From: CAZFQG01 sp964520785
Lineage (GTDB): Bacteria > Planctomycetota > Planctomycetia > Pirellulales > Thermoguttaceae
NCBI GenBank assembly: GCA_964520785.1
Contig: CAZFQG010000122.1
Coordinates: 1-18,962, forward strand
Direction of reading: 5' to 3'
DNA length: 18,962 nucleotides
The notes under the pieces were generated by a model. That model was not told where the DNA came from and searched no databases. It saw only the letters and a program-made list of their open reading frames with translations. The position numbers and the translations under genes were made by a program. Below, piece after piece: positions 1 through 7,223 of this stretch; position 1 is the first letter of the stretch; the number at the start of each line of letters is the position of its first letter.

Positions 1-310
1 TCGGTGGGCCGTTGAAAGGGCCTTCCGCGAAACTGATCTGGTCGTACAGGTGCTGCTTCTCGATATACGGCAGAATGAAGACGTTCCATGACAGACCGTT
101 GTAGCACAGCCCGCCCGGCGGAAACGTCCCCAGGGCCGATTCATAGTTGAGCAGCGCCAATGATAGTTGCTTCATGTTATTGGCGCAGCGCATTCGCCGT
201 GCCGCCTCGCGAGCCGCCTGGACCGCCGGCAGCAGAAGGGCGATCAGAATGCCGATGATCGCGATGACCACCAGCAGTTCAACCAAAGTAAAACCGTTGT
301 TGCGTTTCAT
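1..310 (-). CDS. DUF1559 protein, N-terminal part (runs off left edge)
   Basis: Only the first 103 residues are in the window. The protein starts MKRNNGFTLVELLVV, a class III (type IV pilin-like) signal: a short basic stretch, then G-FTLVE with Glu at +5, then a hydrophobic helix ending near AAREAARR. The DUF1559 continuation is visible (CANNMKQLSLALLNYESALGTFPPGG, then a LPYIEKQHLYDQ segment). These proteins are very numerous in planctomycetes. They are thought to be pseudopilin-like exported proteins, but their function is unknown. The ATG at 310 has AAGG about 8 bases upstream. The gene lies 93 bases downstream of a complete paralogue and is nearly identical to it through the signal helix, so it looks like a tandem duplicate. 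Family assignment is firm; the role is unknown. Confidence 0.93.
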   Translation of the reverse strand, partial: MKRNNGFTLVELLVVIAIIGILIALLLPAVQAAREAARRMRCANNMKQLSLALLNYESALGTFPPGGLCYNGLSWNVFILPYIEKQHLYDQISFAEGPFNGPP

Positions 311-311
311 G

Positions 312-326
312 GAACAAACCTTGTTC
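312..326 (-). promoter_or_regulatory. small inverted repeat over the SD of the last DUF1559 gene
   Basis: GAACAA at 312-317 and TTGTTC at 321-326 are perfect complements with a 3-base spacer, directly before the ATG at 310. On the transcript, the AAGG that would serve as SD spans the stem end and loop. It could reduce translation, or be a dyad operator, or be chance; a 6-base stem is weak evidence. Confidence 0.3.
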
Positions 327-403
327 AAGGGGATCGTTGAGACGATTGCCGGGGCATTCGCTCCGAAGGCGGCCGTCCGCGGCTGCGCGGCGCCGTGCCG
401 TGA

Positions 404-1417
404 TCATTCCTCCATCGCGATAGTCTCCCCGTCATTACGCACTCCGAGGCGACGATTCAGCGTCAGGTCCATTTCAAATCGCATCGTATCGACCGAACCG
501 TCGCAAAACACCACGTTGAATCCGCCCGCGTGGGCACTGCCGAAACCGAAATGGTTGCCGTAGCCCGGAGTATCCGGCAGGGGCTTGCTGTCGCTTCGTT
601 CGCGGGTATAGATGATGGTGTCGCGGTCGTATCCGGCGTAGAGGGTTTCGTTGTCGGAGGAATCGGTGCCCGTTTCGTAGGCATCCGGCGAGAGGTATTT
701 CTCTCCGGCGAGGTAGGTGTTGCTGGTCCCGTCGGTGATGTCCCGTATCTTAACTTCGCTGCGACGATAGATCACGCCGTTGTCACTCGGCTGCCCTCGG
801 GAGTTATTGTTGATGGGCGTCCAAACATAGGTTCCTTCGTCGACCCTCTTCATCTCGGCGGCCCCGTTGGGGGCGATCGTCGTCGATCCGCCGGACGTGT
901 CGTATTCCCCCGCGTTTCCGCCGTAGTCGGCCCGGGCGCCCTTTTCCGGTTTCTGCATATTATGGGCCCACAGCCATCCGGCGTCGGGATATGCCTTCGC
1001 GGCACGCCGGCTGGGACAGTTGAACGTGGCGACGGGGATTTCCACCAACGTACGCGAGTTCACCATTTGTTTCACGGTAACTGCTCCCGGCTCCCCGTCG
1101 GAGGGAAGTTCGAACAGCGACACCAACTCCATGTACGGCAGGATCGAATAGAACCAACTGCCGGGTTGGTTTTCGCCCATTCCTCGGTCCGCATCGCCGA
1201 TCCACCGGCAGCTCCATCCCCCGCTGGGGAAGAATCCGTGCGTGTTTTCGTGGACCATGGCCGCCGTCCCCATCTGCTTGAGATGATTCTTGCACTGCAA
1301 GTTCCTGGCCGCTTCTCTGGCCGCCTGGACCGCCGGAAGCAACAGCGCGATCAAAATGCCGATGATCGCGATGACGACCAGCAATTCAACAAGTGTAAAA
1401 CCGGAAGTACGCCTCAT
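404..1417 (-). CDS. DUF1559 domain protein, pilin-like N-terminus
   Basis: This is a complete DUF1559 protein of 337 residues. The ATG at 1417 is chosen because it gives MRRTSGFTLVELLVV, the class III signal with G6/F7 as the expected prepilin peptidase site and Glu at +5, and because GGGAG lies about 7 bases upstream. The 26 codons open upstream (to 1495) do not look like protein. After the helix come the NLQCKNHLKQMG segment and FFPSGGW. Near the C-terminus is the family signature His-x9-Asp-Gly, seen as HAGGFNVVFCDGSV, in a typical length for the family. Exported through a type IV pilin/type II-like route is the family expectation; the actual job is unknown. It sits between a small lipoprotein gene upstream and a DUF1559 paralogue downstream, probably in one transcript. 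Confidence 0.94.
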   Translation of the reverse strand: MRRTSGFTLVELLVVIAIIGILIALLLPAVQAAREAARNLQCKNHLKQMGTAAMVHENTHGFFPSGGWSCRWIGDADRGMGENQPGSWFYSILPYMELVSLFELPSDGEPGAVTVKQMVNSRTLVEIPVATFNCPSRRAAKAYPDAGWLWAHNMQKPEKGARADYGGNAGEYDTSGGSTTIAPNGAAEMKRVDEGTYVWTPINNNSRGQPSDNGVIYRRSEVKIRDITDGTSNTYLAGEKYLSPDAYETGTDSSDNETLYAGYDRDTIIYTRERSDSKPLPDTPGYGNHFGFGSAHAGGFNVVFCDGSVDTMRFEMDLTLNRRLGVRNDGETIAMEE

Positions 1418-1527
1418 GGAAAACTCCCATCCGAAATGGTTCTTCTTCAGTACGCCGGCGCCCGCGGCTCGCGGACGCGATCGTCTTTCAGTCATCGGTT
1501 CGCCTTTCGAGTTTGGGGGTTTCGCCT

Positions 1528-1926
1528 CTACGGTCCCGAGGGGACCTCGAAATCGTACTCGATCGCCTCCTTGGGCAGGTCGATCGTCGTCTGATAGCGG
1601 GGGAACAAAGGTCGGCCGAGCATGTTCGCCTCGGTCGCGTCCTGACCGGTCGTTCCGATGATGGTCACGACAAGCGGCCCGGAAACGGCCCCCTTGCCGA
1701 ATCTGTCCGTGCCGTATTTGCCGTCCTTGATGTCGGAATAGCCTTGCGGGCCGTCATTTCCTTTGCGGATATCCGGCTCGAAGAGAATCCGGCCGGCTGG
1801 AACGGGCTTCCCTTCGTAGGTCACGGTGCCACTGAGGTTATACCGTGGCACCTTCGGTTCGCCGCAACCGGGCGCCACCAGCAAGCAGATGGCGAGGACC
1901 GCCACCGCGATCGATCGGGGATTCAA
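1528..1926 (-). CDS. small secreted lipoprotein, carboxypeptidase regulatory-like
   Basis: 132 residues. The N-terminus is a lipoprotein signal: MNPRSI, a hydrophobic run to about residue 18, then APGC with Cys21 as the lipidated residue (the -3 position is Ala rather than the usual Leu). The body begins YNLSGTVTYEGKPVPAGRILFEPD, the beta-sandwich start typical of carboxypeptidase regulatory-like/transthyretin-like domains in short planctomycete lipoproteins. The start is TTG at 1926 with AAAGGA about 8 bases upstream; the nearby ATG at 1943 is in another frame and stops at once. Such lipoproteins very often sit next to DUF1559 genes, as here, suggesting a shared envelope function, but no activity is known. 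Probably anchored in a membrane facing the periplasm or exterior. Confidence 0.85.
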   Translation of the reverse strand: MNPRSIAVAVLAICLLVAPGCGEPKVPRYNLSGTVTYEGKPVPAGRILFEPDIRKGNDGPQGYSDIKDGKYGTDRFGKGAVSGPLVVTIIGTTGQDATEANMLGRPLFPRYQTTIDLPKEAIEYDFEVPSGP

Positions 1927-1954
1927 TGGACTATTCCTTTCATGTTTTCTTCAA

Positions 1955-2044
1955 GCGAGCCGGAACGCGCGTCCCGGCTCGCCCAAAATCCGTTCCGGAC
2001 CCTTACGGTCCACTTCACCGTTTTGTCTGCCGCTCCCGGCGGCA
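1955..2044 (-). terminator. cluster of stem-loops after the LamG gene
   Basis: The 146-base gap between the LamG gene and the lipoprotein holds three inverted repeats. The strongest is GCGAGCCGG 1955-1963 with CCGGCTCGC 1974-1982. Others are GGACC/GGTCC around 1997-2011 and TGCCGC 2028-2033 with GCGGCA 2039-2044. None is followed by a T-run on the minus strand, so this is not a standard intrinsic terminator. They may stabilise the 3' end of the LamG message or partially stop transcription before the lipoprotein and DUF1559 genes. Confidence 0.4.
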
Positions 2045-2072
2045 TCGCGCCGGTTTGGCGAGCGGATCCGCG

Positions 2073-3875
2073 CTACTTGCGTCGAATCAATCCCAGTGGG
2101 GCAAAGACCCCGACCAGGAGAGCGACCATCGAGGGCTCCGGCACGGCCGCGGCGGCACCGGCTCCCCAGTTGGAGCGGACGATGTCCAAATCCGCGCTGT
2201 TGACGAAACCGTCGCCGTTGGCGTCTCCGCTGGTACCCGGCTGGACGGCCGATCCCCAGTTGCCGCGGACCAGGTCTAGATCGGCGCTGTTGACGAGTCC
2301 GTCGCCATTGAGGTCGCCCGGTTGGCCCGGTCCACCGTCGAGAATATCCGCGCCGTTGAAAATGGCCAGGATTTCCTGCTCGCTCAACGCGCGGTTCCAT
2401 ACGGCGAAGTCGTCCATCATGCCGTACAAACCGGCGCCCAATGTCGGCCGATTTCCGATCACCAGCGGATCCTCGGTCATAAAATCGACCCCCACTGGGA
2501 AGGTCACGCCGCTATAGGCGGGGACCCAACCGTTGGAATCCCCTCCCGCGCCGCTGCCGAGGCCGTCCAGGTACGCGGTCAACGTTCCGGCGTCGGCATC
2601 CAACACCAGCGCGACATGGTGCCACTCGCCGCCGGTGACGGAAGTGCCCGTCTGGACTCGGGTATCGGTATTCTCGTGTTCATAGCAGGCACGGACGTAG
2701 AGATTGCCGTTTTCGACGAAGATTCCCCACCCCTCGCTGCCGGACCAGGAATTGCCCTTGAAGGCGACACCCTGGGCGGGACCGCTGCTGGTGAAGACGT
2801 TGAACCATGCCGAGACCGTATAAGAGCCGCTCCCCGGATTCAAAATGTCGCCGTAGTCGACCCGTTCTTCGGTCCCTCCGGAAAAGGAAAGGACTTCACC
2901 CCGGATCGAATCGGTCACCTTCTCTCCTCCGTGCAGGACGCCCGGGTTTCCGTCGAAATCGTCCGGAACCGTTCCGGCTTGATACTCGTCGAAGAGATTA
3001 TTCTCGAAGTTGTAGATCGCCAGCGGAGTAATGCCCGCGGCGGTGATCGTATTCGCGTCGACCGAGGAGGCGGCGAGAAGCGTCGTCACGTCGGTCGGCG
3101 AAAGGACGCCTTGATAGATCGCTACGTCATCGACGTATCCTTCGAAATTGTAATTGCTCAGCTCTCTCCCGCCGATCCGCAATTGCTTGTTCGGCAGGGA
3201 GATGTTGTAGGGGCTCCCGCCGACGTCCGGCAGGACCGCGCTATTGGTGAACATCCCGTCCACGTAGAGGGAAACGGTGTTCGGCGCCGAATGGACGCCC
3301 GTCCTGTCGAACGTGCCGACCACGTGGTGCCAGCCGGAACCCGAGATATTCCCCAGGCCCGAGCTGAGATTCACCCGCGTCGAGTCGTCGCCGCCGGCGG
3401 CCTGGATGCGGATTTGCGGCTGGCCGTTGGCCGAATGGAACGCGAAACCGGGTTCCCTCGAACTCGCCGTGTTCCCGTTATTGAGGATATAGGCGAAGGA
3501 GAACGTGCTGGTCTCGTGATACCAAAGCGAGAACGAGTAGTCGCTCGTGCCGGGTTCCAAAACGGGATTGAATCCGTCGATCACCGTCGCCGTCAGGGAA
3601 GTATTGGCACTTCCCTCCTCGAAATCGGCCGCCGTCACGTGCGTATTCGTCGCGCCGATGGCGTTCATGTCGGCCGAGCGGTCCTGTACCTCGATGTTTC
3701 TGAGGATGTGGCGCCCGTTGCCGGAGACATCCTCCCAGTAGTGTAGTGGATCACCCACCGTCAGACCATCCATGGAACTAAAGACTTCCAGGCCGCTACT
3801 CAGCGCGGCGTGGGTGGCCGAACCGGCGGCCAAGGTCGCGAACAGAACCGCGACGAAACCAAACGATCGTAACAT
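2073..3875 (-). CDS. double LamG protein with dockerin-like repeats and PEP-CTERM anchor
   Basis: 600 residues. The ATG at 3875 is set by a near-perfect SD (AAGGAGGT, 6 bases away) and a signal peptide (MLRSFGFVAVLFATLAAGSA, cleavage near THA-AL). The open frame upstream of it is ignored. Domains: a first LamG/concanavalin A-like fold at about 25-265 (GWHHVVGTFD, VSLYVDG, GYVDDVAIY); a second at about 285-510 (YTVSAWFNV, EWHHVALVLD, LTAYLDG, MMDDFAVWNRALS); then two dockerin-like calcium-loop repeats at 519-541 and 549-571 (GDLNGDGLVNSADLD, GDANGDGFVNSADLD); then VPEPS at 578-582, a hydrophobic helix and RRK at the end, the PEP-CTERM sorting signal. By family, it is exported, binds glycans or self-associates, and is processed by an exosortase encoded elsewhere. 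It follows the GntR gene by 119 bases. No catalytic domain is seen. Confidence 0.92.
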   Translation of the reverse strand: MLRSFGFVAVLFATLAAGSATHAALSSGLEVFSSMDGLTVGDPLHYWEDVSGNGRHILRNIEVQDRSADMNAIGATNTHVTAADFEEGSANTSLTATVIDGFNPVLEPGTSDYSFSLWYHETSTFSFAYILNNGNTASSREPGFAFHSANGQPQIRIQAAGGDDSTRVNLSSGLGNISGSGWHHVVGTFDRTGVHSAPNTVSLYVDGMFTNSAVLPDVGGSPYNISLPNKQLRIGGRELSNYNFEGYVDDVAIYQGVLSPTDVTTLLAASSVDANTITAAGITPLAIYNFENNLFDEYQAGTVPDDFDGNPGVLHGGEKVTDSIRGEVLSFSGGTEERVDYGDILNPGSGSYTVSAWFNVFTSSGPAQGVAFKGNSWSGSEGWGIFVENGNLYVRACYEHENTDTRVQTGTSVTGGEWHHVALVLDADAGTLTAYLDGLGSGAGGDSNGWVPAYSGVTFPVGVDFMTEDPLVIGNRPTLGAGLYGMMDDFAVWNRALSEQEILAIFNGADILDGGPGQPGDLNGDGLVNSADLDLVRGNWGSAVQPGTSGDANGDGFVNSADLDIVRSNWGAGAAAAVPEPSMVALLVGVFAPLGLIRRK

Positions 3876-3994
3876 GTCGTTACCTCCTTCAGGAAAGCAG
3901 AACAAAGAACGTAAACAAACGGTAGAGGCGTTTCCGCGCGGGTGCGCGGGATCTAACGACGCCGAAATCGGGCCGTCGCGACGCGCGGCATGCG

Positions 3995-4807
3995 TCAGTC
4001 GCGCAGACCGATTCGAATTCCCTCCAAGTCCTCCTCTGTGGAGCCGTCGTGCGTCTCCCTCACGCGCAAAGGCTCGGTTCGAAACCACAGATCATTGGCA
4101 AAATGCACTTGCTTTCCATGCCGCATGTATTGCTGATCGTAGAAGTCCAGCGCAAGCTCGCACCCCTTTTGGATATGCTCGTTCAAAAGCCGCCGCGCCA
4201 ATTCGCCGTCCCCCCGGCTGACGCACTCGATTACGGCCCGGTGATCCCCGATGGTCCGGGAGAGGTCGGCCAGGGGCTTTTCGTGGAACCGGTGGCAAAT
4301 GATGTGCGTCTTGACGCGGACCCCCTCGAAGGCCTCGAGCATCTGCCGATTGCCGGCTACCTCCAGGAGGGTCAAATGGAATCTCGCGTCGAGACTTCGC
4401 CAAGCGTCCAGTTCCGCGATCTCCAGAATCTCCGCCTGAGCCGCCTCCACCGCGCCGATCCAGGCCGCCTGCGCGTCCAACTCCCCCGTCAACCGTTGAC
4501 CCTGGAACACCGAAAGGCCCTGCGCGGCGATCTTTTCCACCGCCGCCGTCTCGATCGCGCAGCGAAATTCGTACAGCTCTTCGATCTCGCGCCGACTGGG
4601 TATGGGAACCGTCACCCCCAAACCGGGGTGATGCTCCAAAAACCCTTCGCTGACAAGCTGACGCACCGCAACGCCGACCGGAGTGTGACTCACCCCCAAT
4701 TCGCGCGCCACCGCCCGCGTACTCACTCGATAACCCGGGGCCAACTCCCCCGCGATCAGCTTCCTCCGCAGGAAGGAGTATGCGTTGTTTGTCAGATTCT
4801 CACTCAC
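3995..4807 (-). CDS. GntR family regulator, FadR/FCD type
   Basis: 270 residues. Residues 1-70 form the winged helix-turn-helix of GntR proteins: NAYSFLRRKLIAGELAPG, then AVARELGVSHTPVGVAVRQL as the recognition region, then FLEHHPGLGVTV as the wing. Residues about 75-225 are the all-helical FCD ligand domain, with the usual metal-site residues Asp140, His144, His189 and His211. The FCD family senses carboxylates or sugar acids, often through the bound metal; the ligand cannot be read from sequence. The start is GTG at 4807 with GGGGGAA about 5 bases upstream. It lies between the PQQ propeller genes and the LamG gene, all on one strand. A perfect palindrome 25 bases upstream may be its own operator. 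The C-terminal 40 residues after FCD are unrecognised. Confidence 0.93.
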   Translation of the reverse strand: MSENLTNNAYSFLRRKLIAGELAPGYRVSTRAVARELGVSHTPVGVAVRQLVSEGFLEHHPGLGVTVPIPSRREIEELYEFRCAIETAAVEKIAAQGLSVFQGQRLTGELDAQAAWIGAVEAAQAEILEIAELDAWRSLDARFHLTLLEVAGNRQMLEAFEGVRVKTHIICHRFHEKPLADLSRTIGDHRAVIECVSRGDGELARRLLNEHIQKGCELALDFYDQQYMRHGKQVHFANDLWFRTEPLRVRETHDGSTEEDLEGIRIGLRD

Positions 4808-4831
4808 TAATTCCCCCGCTAACAGGTTAAA

Positions 4832-4845
4832 AGCGCAATTGCGCT
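4832..4845. promoter_or_regulatory. 14-base palindrome, candidate GntR operator
   Basis: AGCGCAATTGCGCT is a perfect palindrome 25 bases upstream of the gntR start codon. On the minus strand an ATGACA (4853-4848) could serve as a -35 box, with the palindrome inside the 17-base spacer. The matching -10 (TTAACC) is poor, so the promoter itself is uncertain. GntR proteins bind dyads and often repress their own gene, so an operator is the natural reading, inferred from position and symmetry only. Confidence 0.5.
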
Positions 4846-4979
4846 GTTGTCATGATGTTAGTTTAATGGAATCCCAGCAAAACTTCAATAGGCTCCTTGT
4901 GATTTTTCCAAAGAATTCGGCTGTCGCGATCTTGTGGAGAATTGGGGCGAAGAACGGCGTCTTCAAGAACCGGAACGCA

Positions 4980-4994
4980 TGAAGAGGCTCTTCA
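4980..4994. repeat. 15-base near-perfect palindrome between propeller gene and gntR
   Basis: TGAAGAG 4980-4986 and CTCTTCA 4988-4994 flank a single G. As RNA it would form only a 5-base stem with no T-run, so it is a poor terminator. As DNA it is a possible protein-binding dyad, 70 bases after the propeller gene stop and 173 bases before the gntR start. Confidence 0.35.
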
Positions 4995-5063
4995 GGTAAA
5001 ACGCTCGGCAAGGGATACGGATCAGGCGTTTGCGGCGCCGACTCGCTCTCCTCGCTCTTTTCC

Positions 5064-6320
5064 TTATTCGAAGCGGTAGATGGTGCCCGAGTCGGTGCTG
5101 ACGTAGAGGGCACCGCCGGCGGCGGCGAGTCCGTAGACGTCGCCGTCGACCGGAGCTTTCCAAAGAATGTCTCCGGTTTTGGCGTCCAAGGCGGCGACTT
5201 CCCCCTTCCCACCGGCGAACAGATGGCCGCCCGCCTTGATCAGGGCGAAGGGATAAGCCGCGTTTTGCGTCCAGACGGCCGCTCGGTCGGCGCGGCTGAG
5301 TTTCAGAAGGCTTTCATCGGTACAGCAGTAGGCGGCGGCGCTCTCCGCGATGAGGCAGTTCGCGCCGCCGAGGACGGCGATCCGTTTCCGCCCGTCGACT
5401 TCAAATTGCTGCGCGTCTCCGTCGAGCGTCGGTCCGGCGAAGACCTCGTCCTCCTCCGGGGCGATCAAGGTCCAGCAGCCTCCGTCCCGGTTGCTGCCGG
5501 CCAGGTCGCCCAGGCAGTGGCCGTCGGCACGGCGGTAGACGGCGGTCATTCCCTTGCCGGAAGGGGCGAAGAGGAGGTCGGCCGTCGCGGCCAGATAGCC
5601 CTGATGCGGCCGTACCGGCGTCTTGGTCCAGACCTCCGCCCCGTCGGCCGCGGTGCGCTTGCAGAGGAACATCCCCTCGTTTTCGAAGAGCCCGGCCGTG
5701 AAGTAGACTTCGTTCCCGTCGACGAGGACGCTCGTCCGCACCGGCCAAACGGAGATCATGTGCTCGTTCCCCCAGAGTTTTTCGTTCGAAGGTCCGGTGC
5801 GGTACTTCCAGACGACGGAGGCGTCCTCGGCATGGAGACAGTAGACGTATCCGTCATCACTGCCGAAGTAGACGCGGCCGTCATGGACGTGCGGCGCGAA
5901 GCGGACCGGCCCGCCGGTAAAGAACGTCCAGAGGGTCTTGCCGCCGTCCTGCGCGTCGAGGCAGGTGACGGCGCCGCTGGTCGAGGAGCCGAAATAGACG
6001 CGGTTGTCCACCACCGCCACGTCGAAGCAGCGGTCGAAATGCTGCCGCGGTTTCATCTCGTAGTGCTTGTGGAGATAGTCGTGCCGCGCCGGCGACTCGG
6101 TCCACGCCGGGGCGGGAGCGCGGTTCGTCGTGTACTTCCACGCGCACGCAAGCGGCAACGTGACCGGTTCCGAGGTGATCCCCCCGCGGCGAACGTCTTT
6201 CATCCGGGCGGGCCAGTCCTCGGCCAACGTGGTCGCGTGGAAGAGTGCCACGGCCAGGACCATCGTGCAGACGGCGCTCATGGTTCGGCGAAGACAGGAG
6301 GGCGTTTGTGTGCTCGTCAT
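5064..6320 (-). CDS. secreted PQQ-type beta-propeller protein
   Basis: 418 residues. The ATG at 6320 is chosen because it lies 4 bases after the stop of the upstream gene, has AAGGAA about 8 bases before it, and yields a signal peptide (hydrophobic VCTMVLAVALFHATTLA, then EDW at 34-36). The mature protein starts DWPARMKDVRRGG, a common opening of planctomycete propeller proteins. It carries PQQ-like blades: VYFGSSTSGAVTCLDAQDG, VYFGSDDGYVYCLHAEDASVVW, LFAGGKGEVAALDAKTGDILW and LYVSTDSGTIYRFE. It ends on a blade with no further domain. Such propellers are usually scaffolds or, with PQQ, dehydrogenases; I see no cofactor or catalytic residues that settle it. It resembles the N-terminal half of longer planctomycete proteins as I remember them, and the adjacent gene resembles their C-terminal half. 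Confidence 0.88.
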   Translation of the reverse strand: MTSTQTPSCLRRTMSAVCTMVLAVALFHATTLAEDWPARMKDVRRGGITSEPVTLPLACAWKYTTNRAPAPAWTESPARHDYLHKHYEMKPRQHFDRCFDVAVVDNRVYFGSSTSGAVTCLDAQDGGKTLWTFFTGGPVRFAPHVHDGRVYFGSDDGYVYCLHAEDASVVWKYRTGPSNEKLWGNEHMISVWPVRTSVLVDGNEVYFTAGLFENEGMFLCKRTAADGAEVWTKTPVRPHQGYLAATADLLFAPSGKGMTAVYRRADGHCLGDLAGSNRDGGCWTLIAPEEDEVFAGPTLDGDAQQFEVDGRKRIAVLGGANCLIAESAAAYCCTDESLLKLSRADRAAVWTQNAAYPFALIKAGGHLFAGGKGEVAALDAKTGDILWKAPVDGDVYGLAAAGGALYVSTDSGTIYRFE

Positions 6321-6324
6321 GGGG

Positions 6325-7223
6325 TTATTCCTTCGGCAACCAGGCGATGGTGGTTTGAATCGTGTGCGCACAGGTGCAACCGGCGCTGAACGGGGGCATC
6401 ATCACGATGCCCCCCGCCGGAATGATCGTCGTGTAGCACCCGGGCCGCATGGCCGTGCTCAGCGGTTTGGCGGAGCCGTCGCCGGCAAGGTCCCACGTAC
6501 TGGCGACGCCTCCCATCCGACCGAAGAGATTGACCGCCGAGGCGGAGCACTCCGCGCAGTTGGAAGTCTGGAACGTGTAACCCAGCGGCTTGCCGGTCGC
6601 CAGGTCGAAGCTCCCCTGCTTCAGGTACACCGTGCCGCCGACGAGCATGGGGTGTTTGTCTTGCTTGCCGTGGTCGGTATCCCGGGTGCCGAATTTGGTG
6701 GGAATATCCCGTTTCCACGCCGGCGCTCCATCTTCCGCCCGATAAGCTCGAAGGTGATACCAGAAATCGTTCTCGTGCGATCGACAACCCGACGCGAGGA
6801 CGATTCCGTCGCCATAGGCGAGATGCATGACGTGGCGGTAAGGAAACTCCCCGGCGCGGCGCCACGGGCACCTGCCGGTTTGTTTGTCGATCTTGGCGAT
6901 GAACGCCTGCTCTGCCTCGGTGAAATCGGCCAGTTTGATGCGCCCGCCGCCTTGTGAGACCGCCTTGGGAGCGGAACTACCGATGAAAAACAGGGAATCG
7001 GGACCGGCGCACACGGTAACGTTGGCGATCATCGCCCCTTCCGGTTCGTGTTTCCACAGCAACTCTCCCGTCTTCGCGTCGCGGCAGAAGAGGGACCTAC
7101 TGATGATCACGGGCCGCTCATTGCAAACGGCGAGGATTCCGCCGCTTTGGCGATCTGCACGGCGAGAATCGCCGCGGCCGCGAGAACCGCGTGAATGGCA
7201 ATCGGTGTCGCTATTCGCCACAT
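6325..7223 (-). CDS. PQQ-type propeller protein, C-terminal-half type, apparent frameshift
   Basis: The ATG at 7223 has GGAG 7 bases upstream and opens a good signal peptide (MWRIATPIAIHAV, alanine-rich core, ending near AKA-AE), but that frame stops at about 7107. The rest of the protein is in a frame one base back: from about 7140, GGILAVCNERPVIISRSLFC through RDAKTGELLWKHEPEG to the stop at 6325. One missing base in roughly 7115-7150 would join them into about 300 residues. Read alone, the long frame starts at GTG 7221 with a polar, signal-less N-terminus, which is unlikely for an exported family. The C-terminus carries the Cys-rich signature seen in large planctomycete propellers: CAECSAS, RPGCYTTIIPAGG, GCTCAHTIQTTIA. 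It is followed 4 bases later by a second propeller gene, so the two are probably co-translated. Either a sequencing error, a recent mutation, or a programmed shift. Confidence 0.8.

Noticed and set aside
2322..3746. 474-codon open frame on the plus strand
   Set aside because: Antisense of the LamG/PEP-CTERM gene; no domain character, no SD.
3876..4088. Upstream extension of the LamG protein (71 extra codons)
   Set aside because: It would overlap the gntR gene, while ATG 3875 has a near-consensus SD and a proper signal peptide.
5223..6389. 388-codon open frame on the plus strand
   Set aside because: Antisense of the propeller gene at 5064-6320, whose blades and signal peptide are clear.
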